From: Streptomyces qinzhouensis
Lineage (GTDB): Bacteria > Actinomycetota > Actinomycetes > Streptomycetales > Streptomycetaceae
NCBI RefSeq assembly: GCF_007856155.1
Contig: NZ_CP042266.1
Span: 992,001 to 1,056,000 of the forward strand
DNA: 64,000 nt
Direction of reading: 5' to 3'
Shown here one piece after another: positions 52,616 through 63,031 of this stretch. The translations under genes and the position numbers were made by a program. The notes under the pieces were generated by a model. That model worked only from the letters and a program-made list of their open reading frames with translations. It had not been told where the DNA came from and ran no database searches. How positions within the stretch are numbered: position 1 is the stretch's first letter; every line of letters begins with the position of its first letter.

Positions 52616-53464
52616 GTGGCGAAGACCGACGGAGCGTTAAGGGCGATCAGCGACCTGCACATCTCCTATCAGGAGAACCGCGACATCGTGGCGGGGCTCA
52701 AACCCGCCTCACCCGACGACTGGCTGATCGTGGCCGGGGACGTCGGCGAGCTGATGGCGGACATCGAATGGGCCCTGACCCTGCTGGCGGAGCGGTTCGC
52801 CCGGGTGATCTGGGTGCCGGGCAACCACGAACTGTGGACGGTCAAACAGGAGACCAGCCCGTTGCGGGGAGTGGCGCGGTACCGGGCACTGGTGGAGCTG
52901 TGCCGCCGGATCGGCGTCCTCACCCCGGAGGACCCCTGGCCGGTGTGGACGGGCCCCGGCGGGCCGGTGCGGATCGCCCCGATGTTCCTGCTGTACGACT
53001 ACAGCTTTCTGGCCCCCGGGACGACGACGGCCGAGGAGTCGCTCGCGGTGGCCCATGAGGCCGGGATCGTCTGCACCGACGAGTTCTACCTCCATCCCGA
53101 CCCCTACCCCGGCCGGGCGGAGTGGTGCGCGGCCCGGGTCGAGGAGACCGAGCGCAGGCTCACCGAGGTCGCGGGCGAGCTGCCGCTGATCATGGTCAAC
53201 CACTGGCCGCTGGTGCGGACGCCGACGGAGGTGATGACCTACCAGGAGTTCGCACAGTGGTGCGGCACGGTCAGGACCGCCGACTGGCACACCCGGTTCG
53301 ACGTCCGGGCGGTCGTCTACGGCCATCTGCACATCCCCCGGAGCACGGTGTACGACGGGGTGCCGTTCGAGGAGGTATCGCTGGGCTATCCGCGCGAGTG
53401 GCGCCGCTTCGGGCTCCGCGACGAACTGGCCCGGCAGATCCTCCCCCGCCCGCAGGAGCCTTGA
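52616..53464 (+). CDS. Metallophosphoesterase
   Basis: 282 residues. The metal motifs AISDLHISY (DxH), VAGDVGEL (GD), WVPGNHELW (GNHE), MVNHWPL and VYGHLHIPRS (GHxH) are complete. It is a calcineurin-like phosphatase of unknown substrate; it lacks a signal peptide. The GTG at 52616 is the only start close to the conserved fold, and the mRNA is probably leaderless. The open frame extends far upstream through non-coding sequence. Confidence 0.88.
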   Translation: MAKTDGALRAISDLHISYQENRDIVAGLKPASPDDWLIVAGDVGELMADIEWALTLLAERFARVIWVPGNHELWTVKQETSPLRGVARYRALVELCRRIGVLTPEDPWPVWTGPGGPVRIAPMFLLYDYSFLAPGTTTAEESLAVAHEAGIVCTDEFYLHPDPYPGRAEWCAARVEETERRLTEVAGELPLIMVNHWPLVRTPTEVMTYQEFAQWCGTVRTADWHTRFDVRAVVYGHLHIPRSTVYDGVPFEEVSLGYPREWRRFGLRDELARQILPRPQEP

Positions 53465-53486
53465 GGCCGCCCCGCAGATACGATTC

Positions 53487-53545
53487 CTCCCCCTACGCCC
53501 TGCGGCGTGGGGGGGACCCCACTCCCGGGCTCGAAGCGCCCGGGA
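53487..53545. terminator. Convergent terminator region and repeat element
   Basis: Two hairpins lie between the convergent stops at 53464 and 53576. One is CCCCC-T-ACGC (53489-53498) with GCGT-GGGGG (53505-53513). The other is TCCCGGGC (53523-53530) with GCCCGGGA (53538-53545). The first, followed by ACCCC, is a relative of the interspersed repeat found at 59.1 and 59.4 kb. Confidence 0.65.
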
Positions 53546-53575
53546 CCGCGGACCGTTCAAGCCTGGGGGGCCGGC

Positions 53576-54592
53576 TCAGGCGTCCGGGTCGGCGCGCTCC
53601 AGCGCCGGGCGCAGCCCAGGCGGCGAGCCGAGCAGCAGATCGGCCGCCGCCGTATCGGTGACCAGGCTGGTCACCAGACCGGAGCGGAGTACGGCTCCGA
53701 TCGCGTCGGCCTTGCGCTGCCCCCCGGCGATGGCGACGACCTCGGGGATCCGGCGCAGCCGGTCCGCCTCGACCGTGATGCACCGCTCGCCCAGATCGCG
53801 GCCGACCCGGCGGCCGTCGCGGTCGAAGAGGTGCGCGGACATCTCCGCGGCGACGCCGTAGGAGGCGTAACGGGCCCGCTCCTCGTCCGAGAGCATGTCG
53901 TGGACGGTGGAGATGCCCGCCTCCCAGGAGCCGATGGAGACGGCGGCCACCGTGACCTTGTCGAAGTAGTCGAAGGCCCGGGCGATCCCGGTCTGGTGGC
54001 GCAGCGCGGCGGCCGTCGCGGCGTCCGGCAGCAGCATCGGGGCGTAGATGGGGTGGGCGTCGCCGCCCGAGACCTGGGCGGCCCGGCGGACCGCCTCCAC
54101 GGAGCCGCGCTCCGCGGTCCCCGCGTCGTACACCCCGGTCAGCTGGACGACCGTGCAGGGCGGCAGCTTGTCGAGGGCCGCGGCCATATGGATGGTGGAG
54201 CGGCCCCAGGCCAGGCCCAGGACGTCCCCCTCGGCCACCAGTTCGCCCAGCAGATCCGCGGCGACCTCGCCCAGGTTCTCCGGATCGGGCGATTCGTCGG
54301 CCTCCGCCGGGGACTCGACGACCACCGCGTGCCGCAGCCCGAACCGGGCGCGCAGCGCGTCGGAGCGCTCGGCGTCCAGTTCGGCCGGGACCCGGATCTC
54401 GATCCGGACGAGATCCCGTTCCAGCGCCGTCTCCAGGACCCGGGCCACCTTGAAGCGGCTGACGCCGAACTCCTCCGCGATCTGGATCTTGGACTTGCCT
54501 TCCAGATAGAACCGGCGGGCCATCGCCGCCGCCTGGACGAGCTCCGCGGGTCCCATCCGCAGGGCGGACCGTCCCGCCGACCTAGCAGACAC
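53576..54592 (-). CDS. SorC/DeoR-type sugar-sensing regulator
   Basis: 338 residues. The N-terminal HTH is ARRFYLEGKSKIQIAEEFGV and SRFKVARVLETAL; the sugar-binding domain has VLGLAWGRSTIHMAAAL, VQLTGVYDAG and ERCITVEADRLRRIPEVVAI. SorC proteins respond to phosphosugars. Its place directly downstream of rpe suggests control linked to the pentose phosphate pathway, by context only. Confidence 0.92.
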   Translation of the reverse strand: MSARSAGRSALRMGPAELVQAAAMARRFYLEGKSKIQIAEEFGVSRFKVARVLETALERDLVRIEIRVPAELDAERSDALRARFGLRHAVVVESPAEADESPDPENLGEVAADLLGELVAEGDVLGLAWGRSTIHMAAALDKLPPCTVVQLTGVYDAGTAERGSVEAVRRAAQVSGGDAHPIYAPMLLPDAATAAALRHQTGIARAFDYFDKVTVAAVSIGSWEAGISTVHDMLSDEERARYASYGVAAEMSAHLFDRDGRRVGRDLGERCITVEADRLRRIPEVVAIAGGQRKADAIGAVLRSGLVTSLVTDTAAADLLLGSPPGLRPALERADPDA

Positions 54593-54733
54593 CGCGTCTC
54601 CTCACTCCTGTTCAGACTCCGGATCCGCCATCCTGTCAGATCCGGCCGTTGCCGATCAGCCCGGTCGGGCCGAGTTCATCTCCGTGTGATCCGCCGGTCG
54701 CTCGTGGTGACCGTACGGACCGGGTGGTGCGTC

Positions 54734-54760
54734 GCCGGCGGGGCCTTCGCCCCGGCCGGC
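54734..54760 (-). terminator. Terminator of rpe
   Basis: GCCGGC-GGGGC (54734-54744) pairs with GCCCC-G-GCCGGC (54749-54760), one bulge, loop CTTC, 13 nt after the rpe stop. Confidence 0.75.
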
Positions 54761-54773
54761 ACCGTCCGCCGGG

Positions 54774-55469
54774 TCAGTGTGCGCAGGCCCAGCCCGCCGT
54801 GGCGACGGTCTGTTCGGCCGTCGCGCGCAGCGCGCGGACCGCGGCGGCCGGGTCCTCCGCCCCGTACACCGCGGAACCGGCGACGAAGACATCGGCACCG
54901 GCCTCCGCGCACCGCTCGATCGTCGAAGCGGAGACCCCGCCGTCGATCTGGAGCCAGAGTTCGAGGCCGTGCTTGGAGATCAGCTCCCGGGTACGGCGGA
55001 TCTTGGGCAGCATGATGTCCAGGAAGGCCTGGCCGCCGAAGCCCGGCTCCACGGTCATGATCAGCAGCATGTCCAGTTCGGGGAGCAGGTCCTCGTACGG
55101 TTCGATCGGGGTGGCCGGCTTGAGGGCCATCGACGCCCTGGCTCCCTTGGCCCTGATCTCCCTGGCCAGCCTGACCGGCGCGGCGGCCGCCTCCACATGG
55201 AACGTCACCGAACCCGCGCCCGCCTCCACGTACTGCGGCGCCCAGCGGTCGGGGTCCTCGATCATCAGATGGCAGTCCAGCGGGGTGTCCGTGGCCCGGC
55301 TGAGGGACTCCACGACCGGAACGCCCAGCGTCAGATTCGGCACGAAGTGGTTGTCCATCACATCGACATGGAGCCAGTCGGCGCCACCCGGGCCCCCCAC
55401 GGCCTTCGCCTCCTCGGCCAGTCGGGCGAAGTCGGCGGAGAGAATACTGGGACTGATCTGTACGGCCAT
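54774..55469 (-). CDS. rpe: Ribulose-phosphate 3-epimerase
   Basis: 231 residues, a TIM barrel. [16 protein letters not shown], the metal ligands in [12 protein letters not shown] and [22 protein letters not shown] and the phosphate site [10 protein letters not shown] are present. It interconverts ribulose 5-phosphate and xylulose 5-phosphate. ATG at 55469; the long upstream frame is non-coding. Confidence 0.97.
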   Translation of the reverse strand: MAVQISPSILSADFARLAEEAKAVGGPGGADWLHVDVMDNHFVPNLTLGVPVVESLSRATDTPLDCHLMIEDPDRWAPQYVEAGAGSVTFHVEAAAAPVRLAREIRAKGARASMALKPATPIEPYEDLLPELDMLLIMTVEPGFGGQAFLDIMLPKIRRTRELISKHGLELWLQIDGGVSASTIERCAEAGADVFVAGSAVYGAEDPAAAVRALRATAEQTVATAGWACAH

Positions 55470-55596
55470 GGGCCAAGACTGCCATGGACCGGGGCGGTTC
55501 CCCGCCTCCGTCCGCCCGCCGGTACGGAAAGAGCGCTTCCCGGTCACCGCATTCCCGGCAAGTCCGGCAGCATCACGCCGGGCCGGGACGCCCGGT

Positions 55597-55625
55597 CCTG
55601 CCGGATCCCGAACGGATCCGGCAGG
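55597..55625 (-). terminator. Terminator of rsmB
   Basis: CCTGCCGGATCC (55597-55608) pairs perfectly with 55614-55625 around a 5-nt loop, 24 nt after the rsmB stop. Confidence 0.85.
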
Positions 55626-55648
55626 GCCGGGGTCCCGGCGCCACTGCC

Positions 55649-57091
55649 TCAGGCGGTACGGCGCAGCAGGGCCAGATACATGGCGTCCGTGCCGTGCCGG
55701 TGCGGCCACAGCTGGACGTCCGGGCCGTCCCCGAGGCCGGGAAGCTCCGGCATCAGCGGCCGGGCGTCGATCCACTCCGCCTCGACCGGAGCACCGCCGC
55801 GGCCGCGGAGCACGTCGTCGACGACGATCCGGGTCTCCGCCAGGTGCGGCGAGCAGGTCGCGTACCCGACGACTCCCCCGACCCGGACCGCCTTCAGCGC
55901 CTCCCGCAGCAGACCGCGCTGGAGCGGGGCGAAGCTCTCCATGTCCTCGGGCCGGCGGCGCCAGCGGGACTCCGGGCGGCGGCGCAGCGCGCCGAGACCC
56001 GAGCAGGGGACGTCGACCAGCACCCGGTCGAAGCTGCCGGGCCGCCACGGCGGGCGGGTGCCGTCGGCGGTCACGACCTGGTACGGGCCGGGGTTCCCGG
56101 CCAGTGCGCGGGCGACCAGACCGGCGCGGTGCGGCTGCTTCTCGGCGGCCAGCAGCGACGCGCCGCGCTCCGCCGCCAGCGCGCCCAGCAGGGCCGCCTT
56201 GCCGCCGGGGCCGGCGCAGCCGTCGAGCCAGCGGGCGTCCGGGCCGTCGAGCGGGGCCCGGGCCAGGGCGATCGCCACGAGCTGGCTGCCCTCGTCCTGG
56301 ACCCCGGCGCGGCCTTCCCGGACCGCGGGGACCGCGCCCGGCTCGCCGCCGTCCGCCATCCGCACCGCGTACGGCGACCAGCGGCCCGGCTCCGCGGACT
56401 CCTGCTCCAGCAGTTCGGCGGCGGTGGCCCGGCCGGGCCGGGCCACCAGCGTCACCTCGGGCCGTTCGTTGTCGGCGGCCAGCAGTTCCTCGATGCCCGC
56501 GCGGGGGCCGCCGAGGGCGTCCCACAGCGCCGCGACGATCCACCGGGGGTGCGAGTGCACCACGGCGAGATGGTCCTCGGGGTCCTTGTCGTAGGGGGGC
56601 GCCACCCGCTCGATCCAGGTCTCCAGATCGTCGCGGGAGATCTTCCGCAGGACGGCGTTGACGAATTTGGCCCGGCCTTCGCCCAGCACCACCCGGGCCA
56701 GCTCCACACTGGCCGACACCGCGGCGTGGGTGGGGATCCTGGTGCCGAGGAGCTGGTGCGCGCCGAGGGCCAGGACGTCCAGCACGGGCGGGTCGACCTC
56801 GCGCAGCGGCCGGTCGACACAGGCGGCGACGATCGCGTCGTACGTGCCCTGGCGGCGCAGCGTCCCGTAGACCAGCTCGGTCGCCAGTGCCGCGTCCCGG
56901 TCGTCGAAGCCGGCGTTCTCGCGCGCCTTGCGCAGCAGCGGCGGAAGGACGAGGTTGGCGTAGGCGTCGCGTTCGTCGACGGCCCGCAGGGCCTCGAAGG
57001 CGAGGAACCGTACGGGATCCTTCACCGGGCGCCGGTGCTGCTTCGGGGGACGGGGGCGGCGAGCCCCCTGGGGGCGTGCCTGGTCGTTCAA
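55649..57091 (-). CDS. rsmB: 16S rRNA m5C967 methyltransferase RsmB
   Basis: 480 residues. A NusB-like RNA-binding domain (residues about 25-165, [20 protein letters not shown]) precedes the methyltransferase: SAM site [40 protein letters not shown] and the second Cys in [11 protein letters not shown]. It methylates C967 (E. coli numbering). TTG 57091 with GGAG 5-6 nt upstream gives a basic, Pro-rich head typical of the actinobacterial enzyme. It lies 104 nt behind fmt. Confidence 0.95.
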   Translation of the reverse strand: MNDQARPQGARRPRPPKQHRRPVKDPVRFLAFEALRAVDERDAYANLVLPPLLRKARENAGFDDRDAALATELVYGTLRRQGTYDAIVAACVDRPLREVDPPVLDVLALGAHQLLGTRIPTHAAVSASVELARVVLGEGRAKFVNAVLRKISRDDLETWIERVAPPYDKDPEDHLAVVHSHPRWIVAALWDALGGPRAGIEELLAADNERPEVTLVARPGRATAAELLEQESAEPGRWSPYAVRMADGGEPGAVPAVREGRAGVQDEGSQLVAIALARAPLDGPDARWLDGCAGPGGKAALLGALAAERGASLLAAEKQPHRAGLVARALAGNPGPYQVVTADGTRPPWRPGSFDRVLVDVPCSGLGALRRRPESRWRRRPEDMESFAPLQRGLLREALKAVRVGGVVGYATCSPHLAETRIVVDDVLRGRGGAPVEAEWIDARPLMPELPGLGDGPDVQLWPHRHGTDAMYLALLRRTA

Positions 57092-57145
57092 AGGTGCTCC
57101 GCGGTTCAGATCAGTCGGGGTCGGTCCCAGGTTACGTCCGGCCCG

Positions 57146-57189
57146 GCGGGACGGCCGCCGGGCCCCCGGGTACGGCCCCGGCGTCCGTC
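57146..57189 (-). terminator. Hairpin after fmt
   Basis: A 15-bp stem with one mismatch (57146-57160 with 57175-57189) lies 7 nt past the fmt stop. It may weaken read-through into rsmB. Confidence 0.7.
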
Positions 57190-57195
57190 CCGGGG

Positions 57196-58140
57196 TCAGC
57201 CCGCCGCCGCGGCGCCGAGGCGTTCGCCCGGGGCGATCCGTACGCCGCGCGCCCAGTCCGCCGCCCGCATCGGCTTCTTGCCCTGCGGCTGGACCCAGAG
57301 GAGTTCCACGGCGTGCGAGCCGGTGCCGGTCCGGACGTCGTTCTTGCCCACGGCCAGCTCGCCGGGGGCCAGCTCGGTGCGGGCCGGGTCGAGCGCCACG
57401 GAGACCAGCTTCAGCCGCTCGCCCCGGAAGACCGTCCACGCCCCGGGCGCGGGCGTGCAGCCGCGGACCAGCCGGTCGACGCGGAGGGCGGGGGCGTGCC
57501 AGTCCACCCGGGCGTCCTCGACGGTCAGCTTCGGCGCCAGCGAGACACCGTCGGCGGGCTGCTCCACCGCGGTCAGGGTGCCGTCCTCGATGCCGTCCAT
57601 CGTCGCGGCGAGCAGCCCCGCCCCGGCGAACGCCAGCCGGGTCAGCAGATCGCCGCTGGTGTCGGCTGGCCGGACCAGTTCCGTCACCACGCCGTAGACC
57701 GGCCCGGAGTCGAGACCCTCCTCGATGAGGAACGTCGCCGCGCCCGTCACCTCGTCCCCCGCGATCACCGCGTGCTGAACCGGAGCGGCGCCGCGCCACG
57801 CGGGCAGCAGCGAGAAGTGCAGATTGACCCAGCCGCGCGCCGGAACGCCGAGCGCGACCTTGGGCAGCAGCGCGCCGTAGGCGACGACCGGGCAGCAGTC
57901 GGGCCCGATCTCCCGCAGCCTGGCCAGGAAGTCCTCGTCCCGCGGCCGGACGGGCTTGAGAACCTCGATCCCGGCCTCCTCCGCGCGCTGGGCGACCGGG
58001 CTGGCCACCAGCTTCCGGCCGCGCCCGGCGGGGGCGTCGGGCCGGGTGATCACCGCGGCGACCTCGTGTCGGTCGGAGGCGATCAGGGCGTCCAGGGCGG
58101 GGACGGCGACCTCGGGGGTACCGGCGAAGACGAGCTTCAT
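57196..58140 (-). CDS. fmt: Methionyl-tRNA formyltransferase
   Basis: 314 residues. [20 protein letters not shown], the formyl-folate site [20 protein letters not shown], and [20 protein letters not shown] are diagnostic; the C-terminal OB-like domain follows. It formylates initiator Met-tRNA. It is the first gene of the fmt-rsmB-rpe run on the minus strand. Confidence 0.97.
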   Translation of the reverse strand: MKLVFAGTPEVAVPALDALIASDRHEVAAVITRPDAPAGRGRKLVASPVAQRAEEAGIEVLKPVRPRDEDFLARLREIGPDCCPVVAYGALLPKVALGVPARGWVNLHFSLLPAWRGAAPVQHAVIAGDEVTGAATFLIEEGLDSGPVYGVVTELVRPADTSGDLLTRLAFAGAGLLAATMDGIEDGTLTAVEQPADGVSLAPKLTVEDARVDWHAPALRVDRLVRGCTPAPGAWTVFRGERLKLVSVALDPARTELAPGELAVGKNDVRTGTGSHAVELLWVQPQGKKPMRAADWARGVRIAPGERLGAAAAG

Positions 58141-58508
58141 GGGTGGCTGACTGCCTCTCGGCTGTACGGGTGAGTGCGAAGGTACGGATACGGCACGGGC
58201 GGTACGGGCGGCGCACCAGTCTAGGCCGTGTCCTGTGGGTCACACCGGGCGCCGGTGCCGCTTCGGGGGGACGGGGGGCGGCGCACCGGGTCCCGGACCG
58301 GAGCGGGGGGCGTACGGGAGCCCGTGCGCCGGGACGGTATGCGCTTACGCCCCCGCACCGTGACCACAACGGCGGGTACGGCGTTGGTCAAGACAGATTG
58401 ACCGATCTCCGGGGGGACGGCTCACGCGGTCGCCGGGGATCGGCCGACGCGGGCCGCCCCCCTCAGCGGCCCGGATCCTTTTTCCACGCCGGTTCGAGAG
58501 GCTTCCCG
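58141..58508. other. Divergent gap between fmt and the HTH protein
   Basis: 368 nt with both promoters expected. No gene or strong repeat is seen. Confidence 0.4.
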
Positions 58509-59012
58509 ATGGCCGACCACGCAACCCACGACGCCCAAGCCAGGGCAAGCCTGCACCTGTTGGTGCGAGACATCGAACGGGTCCGCCGGCAGGTGGACGC
58601 GTTGCGCACACTCACCGCCCAGCTCGGCAATGTGTACCGCCCGCGCCGCACCGGTCCCTCCACGGGCTTCGTCGTCTACGGCAGGGCTCCGGCGCCCACC
58701 GTCCGCCTCGCTCAGGAGCTGCGGGACAGCGTCGAGACGCTGGTCACGGCCGCGGTCGACTTCGACCGCTCGCTGGGCTTCTCCTGGGACGCGGTCGGCT
58801 CGGCGCTCGGGGTCACCAAGCAGGCCGTCCACCGGCGGTACGGCGCGCGGCGCTCCGCGCCCGCCGCGGTCGGGGCCGAGCCGGAGCAGCAGCCGCACCC
58901 CTTCCCGGTACCGGCGGCCGCCTCGGTCCCCGCGGCCCGCAGCATGCCGCCCCAGCCCGCCGCCGCGCCCGAACCGCGCCCGGGCGCGTTCCCGGGCCCC
59001 CGCAACGGCTGA
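58509..59012 (+). CDS. Small HTH-like protein
   Basis: 167 residues. A helical N-terminus ([20 protein letters not shown]) is followed by an HTH-like motif near residues 89-112 ([20 protein letters not shown]) and a disordered Pro/Ala/Glu tail. It is common in Streptomyces; the HTH suggests DNA binding but the targets are unknown. ATG at 58509, weak GAGAGG upstream. Confidence 0.75.
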   Translation: MADHATHDAQARASLHLLVRDIERVRRQVDALRTLTAQLGNVYRPRRTGPSTGFVVYGRAPAPTVRLAQELRDSVETLVTAAVDFDRSLGFSWDAVGSALGVTKQAVHRRYGARRSAPAAVGAEPEQQPHPFPVPAAASVPAARSMPPQPAAAPEPRPGAFPGPRNG

Positions 59013-59039
59013 CCTCCGCGCCACGGAGACCGCCCGGCC

Positions 59040-59510
59040 CGGCGGATGTCGCTGCCCGCCTGCCGCCGGTCTGCGGCTTGTCGCGCAGTCCCGCCCCCTA
59101 TGCCCAGGGGCATGGGGGGACCCCCAGCGCCCAGGCCCTCCACCTCAAGGACACTGCCCCACCGCCGTTCCTGCGAGTGTCGTCGTTCGCCTGCCGCCAA
59201 TCCGTGGCTTGTCGCGCAGTTCCCCGCGCCCCTGGATACTCCTGCCCGAGGCCCTCGGTAAGTGCAACGCCCGCACAGACAAGGGCAGGGAGATCAAGAG
59301 GGGCGCGGGGAACTGCGCGAGAACCATCTACGATCCGCGGTCGGGAACAGACCTCACAGGGCTGGGCGCTCCCCGGGATCGGGCTTGAGATGAAGGGCCT
59401 GGGCGCTGGGGGTCCCCCCATGCCCTTGGGCATAGGGGGCGGAACTGCGCGACAAGCCACAGACTGGGGGCAGCCGGACGACAACACCCGTTGGGCTGGG
59501 CGCCCCCGGG
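59040..59510. repeat. Four copies of an interspersed repeat, in inverted pairs
   Basis: The core GGCTTGTCGCGCAGTYCC occurs on the plus strand near 59076 and 59207. On the minus strand a core trimmed to TCGCGCAGTTCC lies near 59320 and a full core near 59457. Copies 1 and 4 share about 70 nt (continuing through GCCCCCTATGCCC and GGGGGGACCCCC) in opposite orientation; copies 2 and 3 share GCGCAGTTCCCCGCGCCCCT. The order is 1> 2> <3 <4, so the region can fold as a nested structure. Such elements are frequent between Streptomyces genes. Confidence 0.85.
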
Positions 59511-59544
59511 TCGGCGGGGCACCGCGGGGCACCGCGGGATGGGG

Positions 59545-61698
59545 CTAGCCGATGTCCAGGGGGTCGATGCGGATGCGGACCTGGTCCGTGCCGCCCCGGG
59601 CGGTCCGCGCCGCCCTGGCCGCCTTCAGGGCGCGGGCCAGCGCCGCGCCGCTCCCCGGCGGGACCCGCAGCAGCGCCCGCGACCAGCTCTCGCCGACCGG
59701 GGGGTCGCCGGGGCGTCTCGGCCGCCCCGCCGGCGGCTCCGGCAGCGGCACCGGCCCGAGGACCTCCGTCTCCGGCGGCAGTCCCGCCCCGGCCACGAAC
59801 GCGTCGACCGTGTCCGTGCGGCCCGTCACCGCCGCCATCCGGGACACCGGCGGGAAACCCAGCTCGGCGCGGTCCGCCAGCTCCCGCTCGGCATGGCCCA
59901 CCGGATCCCACCGCACCAGGGCCTGGACCGGCCGGAGCGTCGGCTCCGCGACGATGACCACGGTGCCGCCCTCGGGCCCGCCCCGCACCAGCGCCGCGGC
60001 GTCCGTCCAGCGCCGCAGCGCCTCCTCCGACGACCGCAGATCGGGCCGTCCGAGCATCGCCCAGCCGTCCAGCAGCAGCGCCGCCGCGTAACCGCCGTCG
60101 GCGACGGGCTCGGCCCCCGGGGTGCTCACCACGAGGGCGGGGCGCCCGGGCACCGAGTCCAGGACATGGTCACGGCCCGAGGTGCGCACCGGGACCGCCG
60201 GGAACGTACGCCCCAGCTCCTCCGCGGTCCGCCGGGCCCCCACCACCCGGGCCCGGAGCCGCGTACCGCCACAGGCGAGGCAGTGCCAGCCCGGTCGCGG
60301 CGGCACCTCCCGGCCGCACCAGCCGCAGCCCAGCGCCCGTTCGTCGGGCGCCTGGAGCGGCCCCGAGCAGTGAGCGCACCGGGCGGGCGCGCGGCACCGC
60401 TCGCACGCCAGCCGGGGCACATACCCCCGCCGGGGAACCTGCACCAGCACCGGACCGTCCTTCAGCCCGTCCCGGACCGTCTCCCAGGCCAGCGTCGGCA
60501 GCCGGGCGGCCCGCGCCGCCCCGTCCCGCCCCAGCTGCTCGTCCCCGACCGTACGGATCCGGGGCGCGGCCGCCCGCACCTGCTCCCTGGACGCCCGCAG
60601 CGGTCGCGCCCAGCCGCCGGCGACCAGCTGGGCCGACTCCACCGTGCAGCTCAGGGAGCCCAGCAGGAATCCGCACGACTCGTTGCGCGAGCGCAGCTCC
60701 AGCACCTCGCGAACATGCGGGAAGGGCGCGTGGTCGTCGCTGTGGCTGGGGTCGCCGTCGTCCCAGACCGCGACCAGGCCCAGGTCCCGTACCGGCGCGA
60801 ACATCGCGGCGCGCGTGCCGACGACGGCGCGGACCGAGCCGCGGCGCACCGCGAGCCACTGCCCGTACCGCTTCTCGGGGCCCGATTCGGCGGTCAGCAC
60901 GGCATGCCGCCCGGGGCCGAGGAGTGCGGTCAGCGCCTCGTCCACCCGGGCCACCCGGCGGCCGTCCGGGACGACGACCAGCGCGCCCCGGCCGGACGCC
61001 AGGGCGGCGGCCACCGCCCGGGCCAGCTCGTCGGGCCAGTGGGGGCCCGGCAGCGCCGTCCAGGCCGCGCGGGGACTCCCGCCGGCCGCCAGGGCCCGCA
61101 GGAACTCCGGTCCGCTGGGATACCGCCGCCAGGTCTCCGGCTCCGGCGGCGGGGGCGGCGGCAGCGGGGGCGCTGATGGTCTGCCCTCGGCCCTGGCGTT
61201 ACGCGGCGGTACCGCGAGCTGGAGCACATCGGCCAGCGAGCCCGCGTACCGGTCGGCGACGTCCCGGGCCAGCGCCAGCGCCTCCGGGCTGAGCACCGGC
61301 TCCGGTGAGACCACGGACGCCAGGGCGGCGAGCGCCCCGCTGTAGTCCGATTCGGCGCGGCGCTCCACGATGAAGCCGTCGATCAGCCCGCCGCCCTCCC
61401 GGCGGCCCTGCCGGACCCGGCTGCCGCCCGCCCCGAACCGGATCCGCACCCGGACGCCCGGCTGTGCGTCGGCGGCCAGCTCCTTCGGCACGGCGTAGTC
61501 GAAGAACTGGTCGAGATGGAGCACGCCCTTGTTGACCACGACACGGGCCACGGGCAGCTCATCGGCGAGCGCGGCACCACGCCAGGTCCGCGGCTTGGCC
61601 CGGGGCACGTTCGCCCGCCGGACCGCGTCCCGGATCAGCGCCAGCTGTTCCGGCGCGGCCGGCTCCTCCTGCCCGGCCGACCCGTCTTCCCTGCTCAC
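59545..61698 (-). CDS. priA: PriA-like primosome protein without helicase motifs
   Basis: 717 residues. The N-terminal 3'-DNA-binding domain (VARVVVNKGVLHLDQFFDYA), the zinc region with eight cysteines (CERCRAPARCAHCSGP, GCGWCG, HCLACGG) and the C-terminal domain are kept. The Walker A segment is replaced (TALPGPHWPDELARAV) and the DEAH box reads VWDDGDPSHSDD, so ATP hydrolysis is not expected. This is the known actinobacterial form. GTG at 61698 lacks a ribosome site; the mRNA may be leaderless. Confidence 0.93.
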   Translation of the reverse strand: MSREDGSAGQEEPAAPEQLALIRDAVRRANVPRAKPRTWRGAALADELPVARVVVNKGVLHLDQFFDYAVPKELAADAQPGVRVRIRFGAGGSRVRQGRREGGGLIDGFIVERRAESDYSGALAALASVVSPEPVLSPEALALARDVADRYAGSLADVLQLAVPPRNARAEGRPSAPPLPPPPPPEPETWRRYPSGPEFLRALAAGGSPRAAWTALPGPHWPDELARAVAAALASGRGALVVVPDGRRVARVDEALTALLGPGRHAVLTAESGPEKRYGQWLAVRRGSVRAVVGTRAAMFAPVRDLGLVAVWDDGDPSHSDDHAPFPHVREVLELRSRNESCGFLLGSLSCTVESAQLVAGGWARPLRASREQVRAAAPRIRTVGDEQLGRDGAARAARLPTLAWETVRDGLKDGPVLVQVPRRGYVPRLACERCRAPARCAHCSGPLQAPDERALGCGWCGREVPPRPGWHCLACGGTRLRARVVGARRTAEELGRTFPAVPVRTSGRDHVLDSVPGRPALVVSTPGAEPVADGGYAAALLLDGWAMLGRPDLRSSEEALRRWTDAAALVRGGPEGGTVVIVAEPTLRPVQALVRWDPVGHAERELADRAELGFPPVSRMAAVTGRTDTVDAFVAGAGLPPETEVLGPVPLPEPPAGRPRRPGDPPVGESWSRALLRVPPGSGAALARALKAARAARTARGGTDQVRIRIDPLDIG

Positions 61699-61761
61699 GC
61701 CCGCAATTCTGGCAGAGCCCACTGACAGTCCCGGGCCCAGGCCCGCCCGGGCCCCGACGCA

Positions 61762-61798
61762 CGGGACCCCGCCGCCCGGGCGGGGCGGCGGGGTCCCG
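61762..61798 (-). terminator. Terminator of metK
   Basis: A perfect 15-bp stem (61762-61776 with 61784-61798) and 7-nt loop, 18 nt after the metK stop. Confidence 0.9.
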
Positions 61799-61816
61799 AA
61801 GCGGAACGCGGAAGGC

Positions 61817-63031
61817 TCAGAGGCCCGCGGCGGCGCGCAGCGCGGCCGTACGGTCGGTGCGCTCCCAGGTGAAGTCCGGCAGCTCACGTCCGAAGTGACC
61901 GTAGGCCGCCGTCTGCGCGTAGATCGGCCGCAGCAGGTCCAGATCACGGATGATCGCCGCCGGGCGCAGATCGAAGACCTCGGTGATCGCCTGTTCGATC
62001 TTCTCGACGTCGACCGTGGCGGTGCCGAAGGTCTCGACGAAGAGACCGACCGGCTCGGCCTTGCCGATGGCGTACGCGATCTGCACCTCGCAGCGGGCCG
62101 CGAGGCCCGCCGCGACGACGTTCTTCGCCACCCAGCGCGTCGCGTACGCGGCGGAGCGGTCCACCTTGGACGGGTCCTTGCCGGAGAACGCGCCGCCGCC
62201 GTGGCGGGCCATGCCGCCGTACGTATCGATGATGATCTTGCGTCCGGTGAGTCCGGCGTCGCCCATGGGGCCACCGATCTCGAACCGGCCGGTGGGGTTC
62301 ACCAGCAGCCGGTAGCCGTCGGTGTCCAGCTTGATGCCGTCCTCGACGAGCTCCTTCAGCACATGCTCCACGACGAACTCGCGGATGTCGGGCGCGAGCA
62401 GCGAGTCCAGGTCGATGTCCGAGGCGTGCTGCGAGGAGACCACGACCGTGTCAAGCCGGACCGCCTTGTCGCCGTCGTACTCGATGGTGACCTGGGTCTT
62501 TCCGTCGGGCCGCAGGTAGGGGATGGTGCCGTTCTTGCGGACCTCGGAGAGCCGGCGGGAGAGCCGGTGCGCCAGATGGATCGGCAGCGGCATCAGCTCG
62601 GGCGTCTCGTCGCACGCGTAGCCGAACATCAGCCCCTGGTCGCCCGCGCCCTGCCGGTCGAGATCGTCACCGCCGTCGGCACCCTCGACCCGCTTCTCGT
62701 ACGCCACGTCGACACCCTGGGCGATGTCCGGCGACTGTGCGCCGATCGACACCGACACTCCGCAGGAAGCGCCGTCGAAGCCCTTCTTCGACGAGTCGTA
62801 GCCGATCTCCAGGATCTTGTTGCGCACCAGCGTGGGGATGTCGGCGTACGCCTGGGTGGTGACCTCGCCGGCCACATGAACCAGTCCGGTGGTGATCAGC
62901 GTCTCGACGGCGACGCGGGACGTGGGGTCCTCCGTCAGCAGGGCGTCGAGGATGGTGTCGCTGATCTGATCGGCGATCTTGTCGGGGTGACCCTCGGTCA
63001 CGGACTCCGAGGTGAAAAGACGGCGGGACAC
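61817..63031 (-). CDS. metK: S-adenosylmethionine synthetase
   Basis: 404 residues. [19 protein letters not shown], the signature [12 protein letters not shown] and [19 protein letters not shown] are complete. It makes SAM from ATP and methionine; SAM level influences antibiotic production in Streptomyces. GTG at 63031 with GGGAG upstream gives the standard N-terminus (SRRLFTSES). No SAM riboswitch was recognised upstream. Confidence 0.97.
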   Translation of the reverse strand: MSRRLFTSESVTEGHPDKIADQISDTILDALLTEDPTSRVAVETLITTGLVHVAGEVTTQAYADIPTLVRNKILEIGYDSSKKGFDGASCGVSVSIGAQSPDIAQGVDVAYEKRVEGADGGDDLDRQGAGDQGLMFGYACDETPELMPLPIHLAHRLSRRLSEVRKNGTIPYLRPDGKTQVTIEYDGDKAVRLDTVVVSSQHASDIDLDSLLAPDIREFVVEHVLKELVEDGIKLDTDGYRLLVNPTGRFEIGGPMGDAGLTGRKIIIDTYGGMARHGGGAFSGKDPSKVDRSAAYATRWVAKNVVAAGLAARCEVQIAYAIGKAEPVGLFVETFGTATVDVEKIEQAITEVFDLRPAAIIRDLDLLRPIYAQTAAYGHFGRELPDFTWERTDRTAALRAAAGL

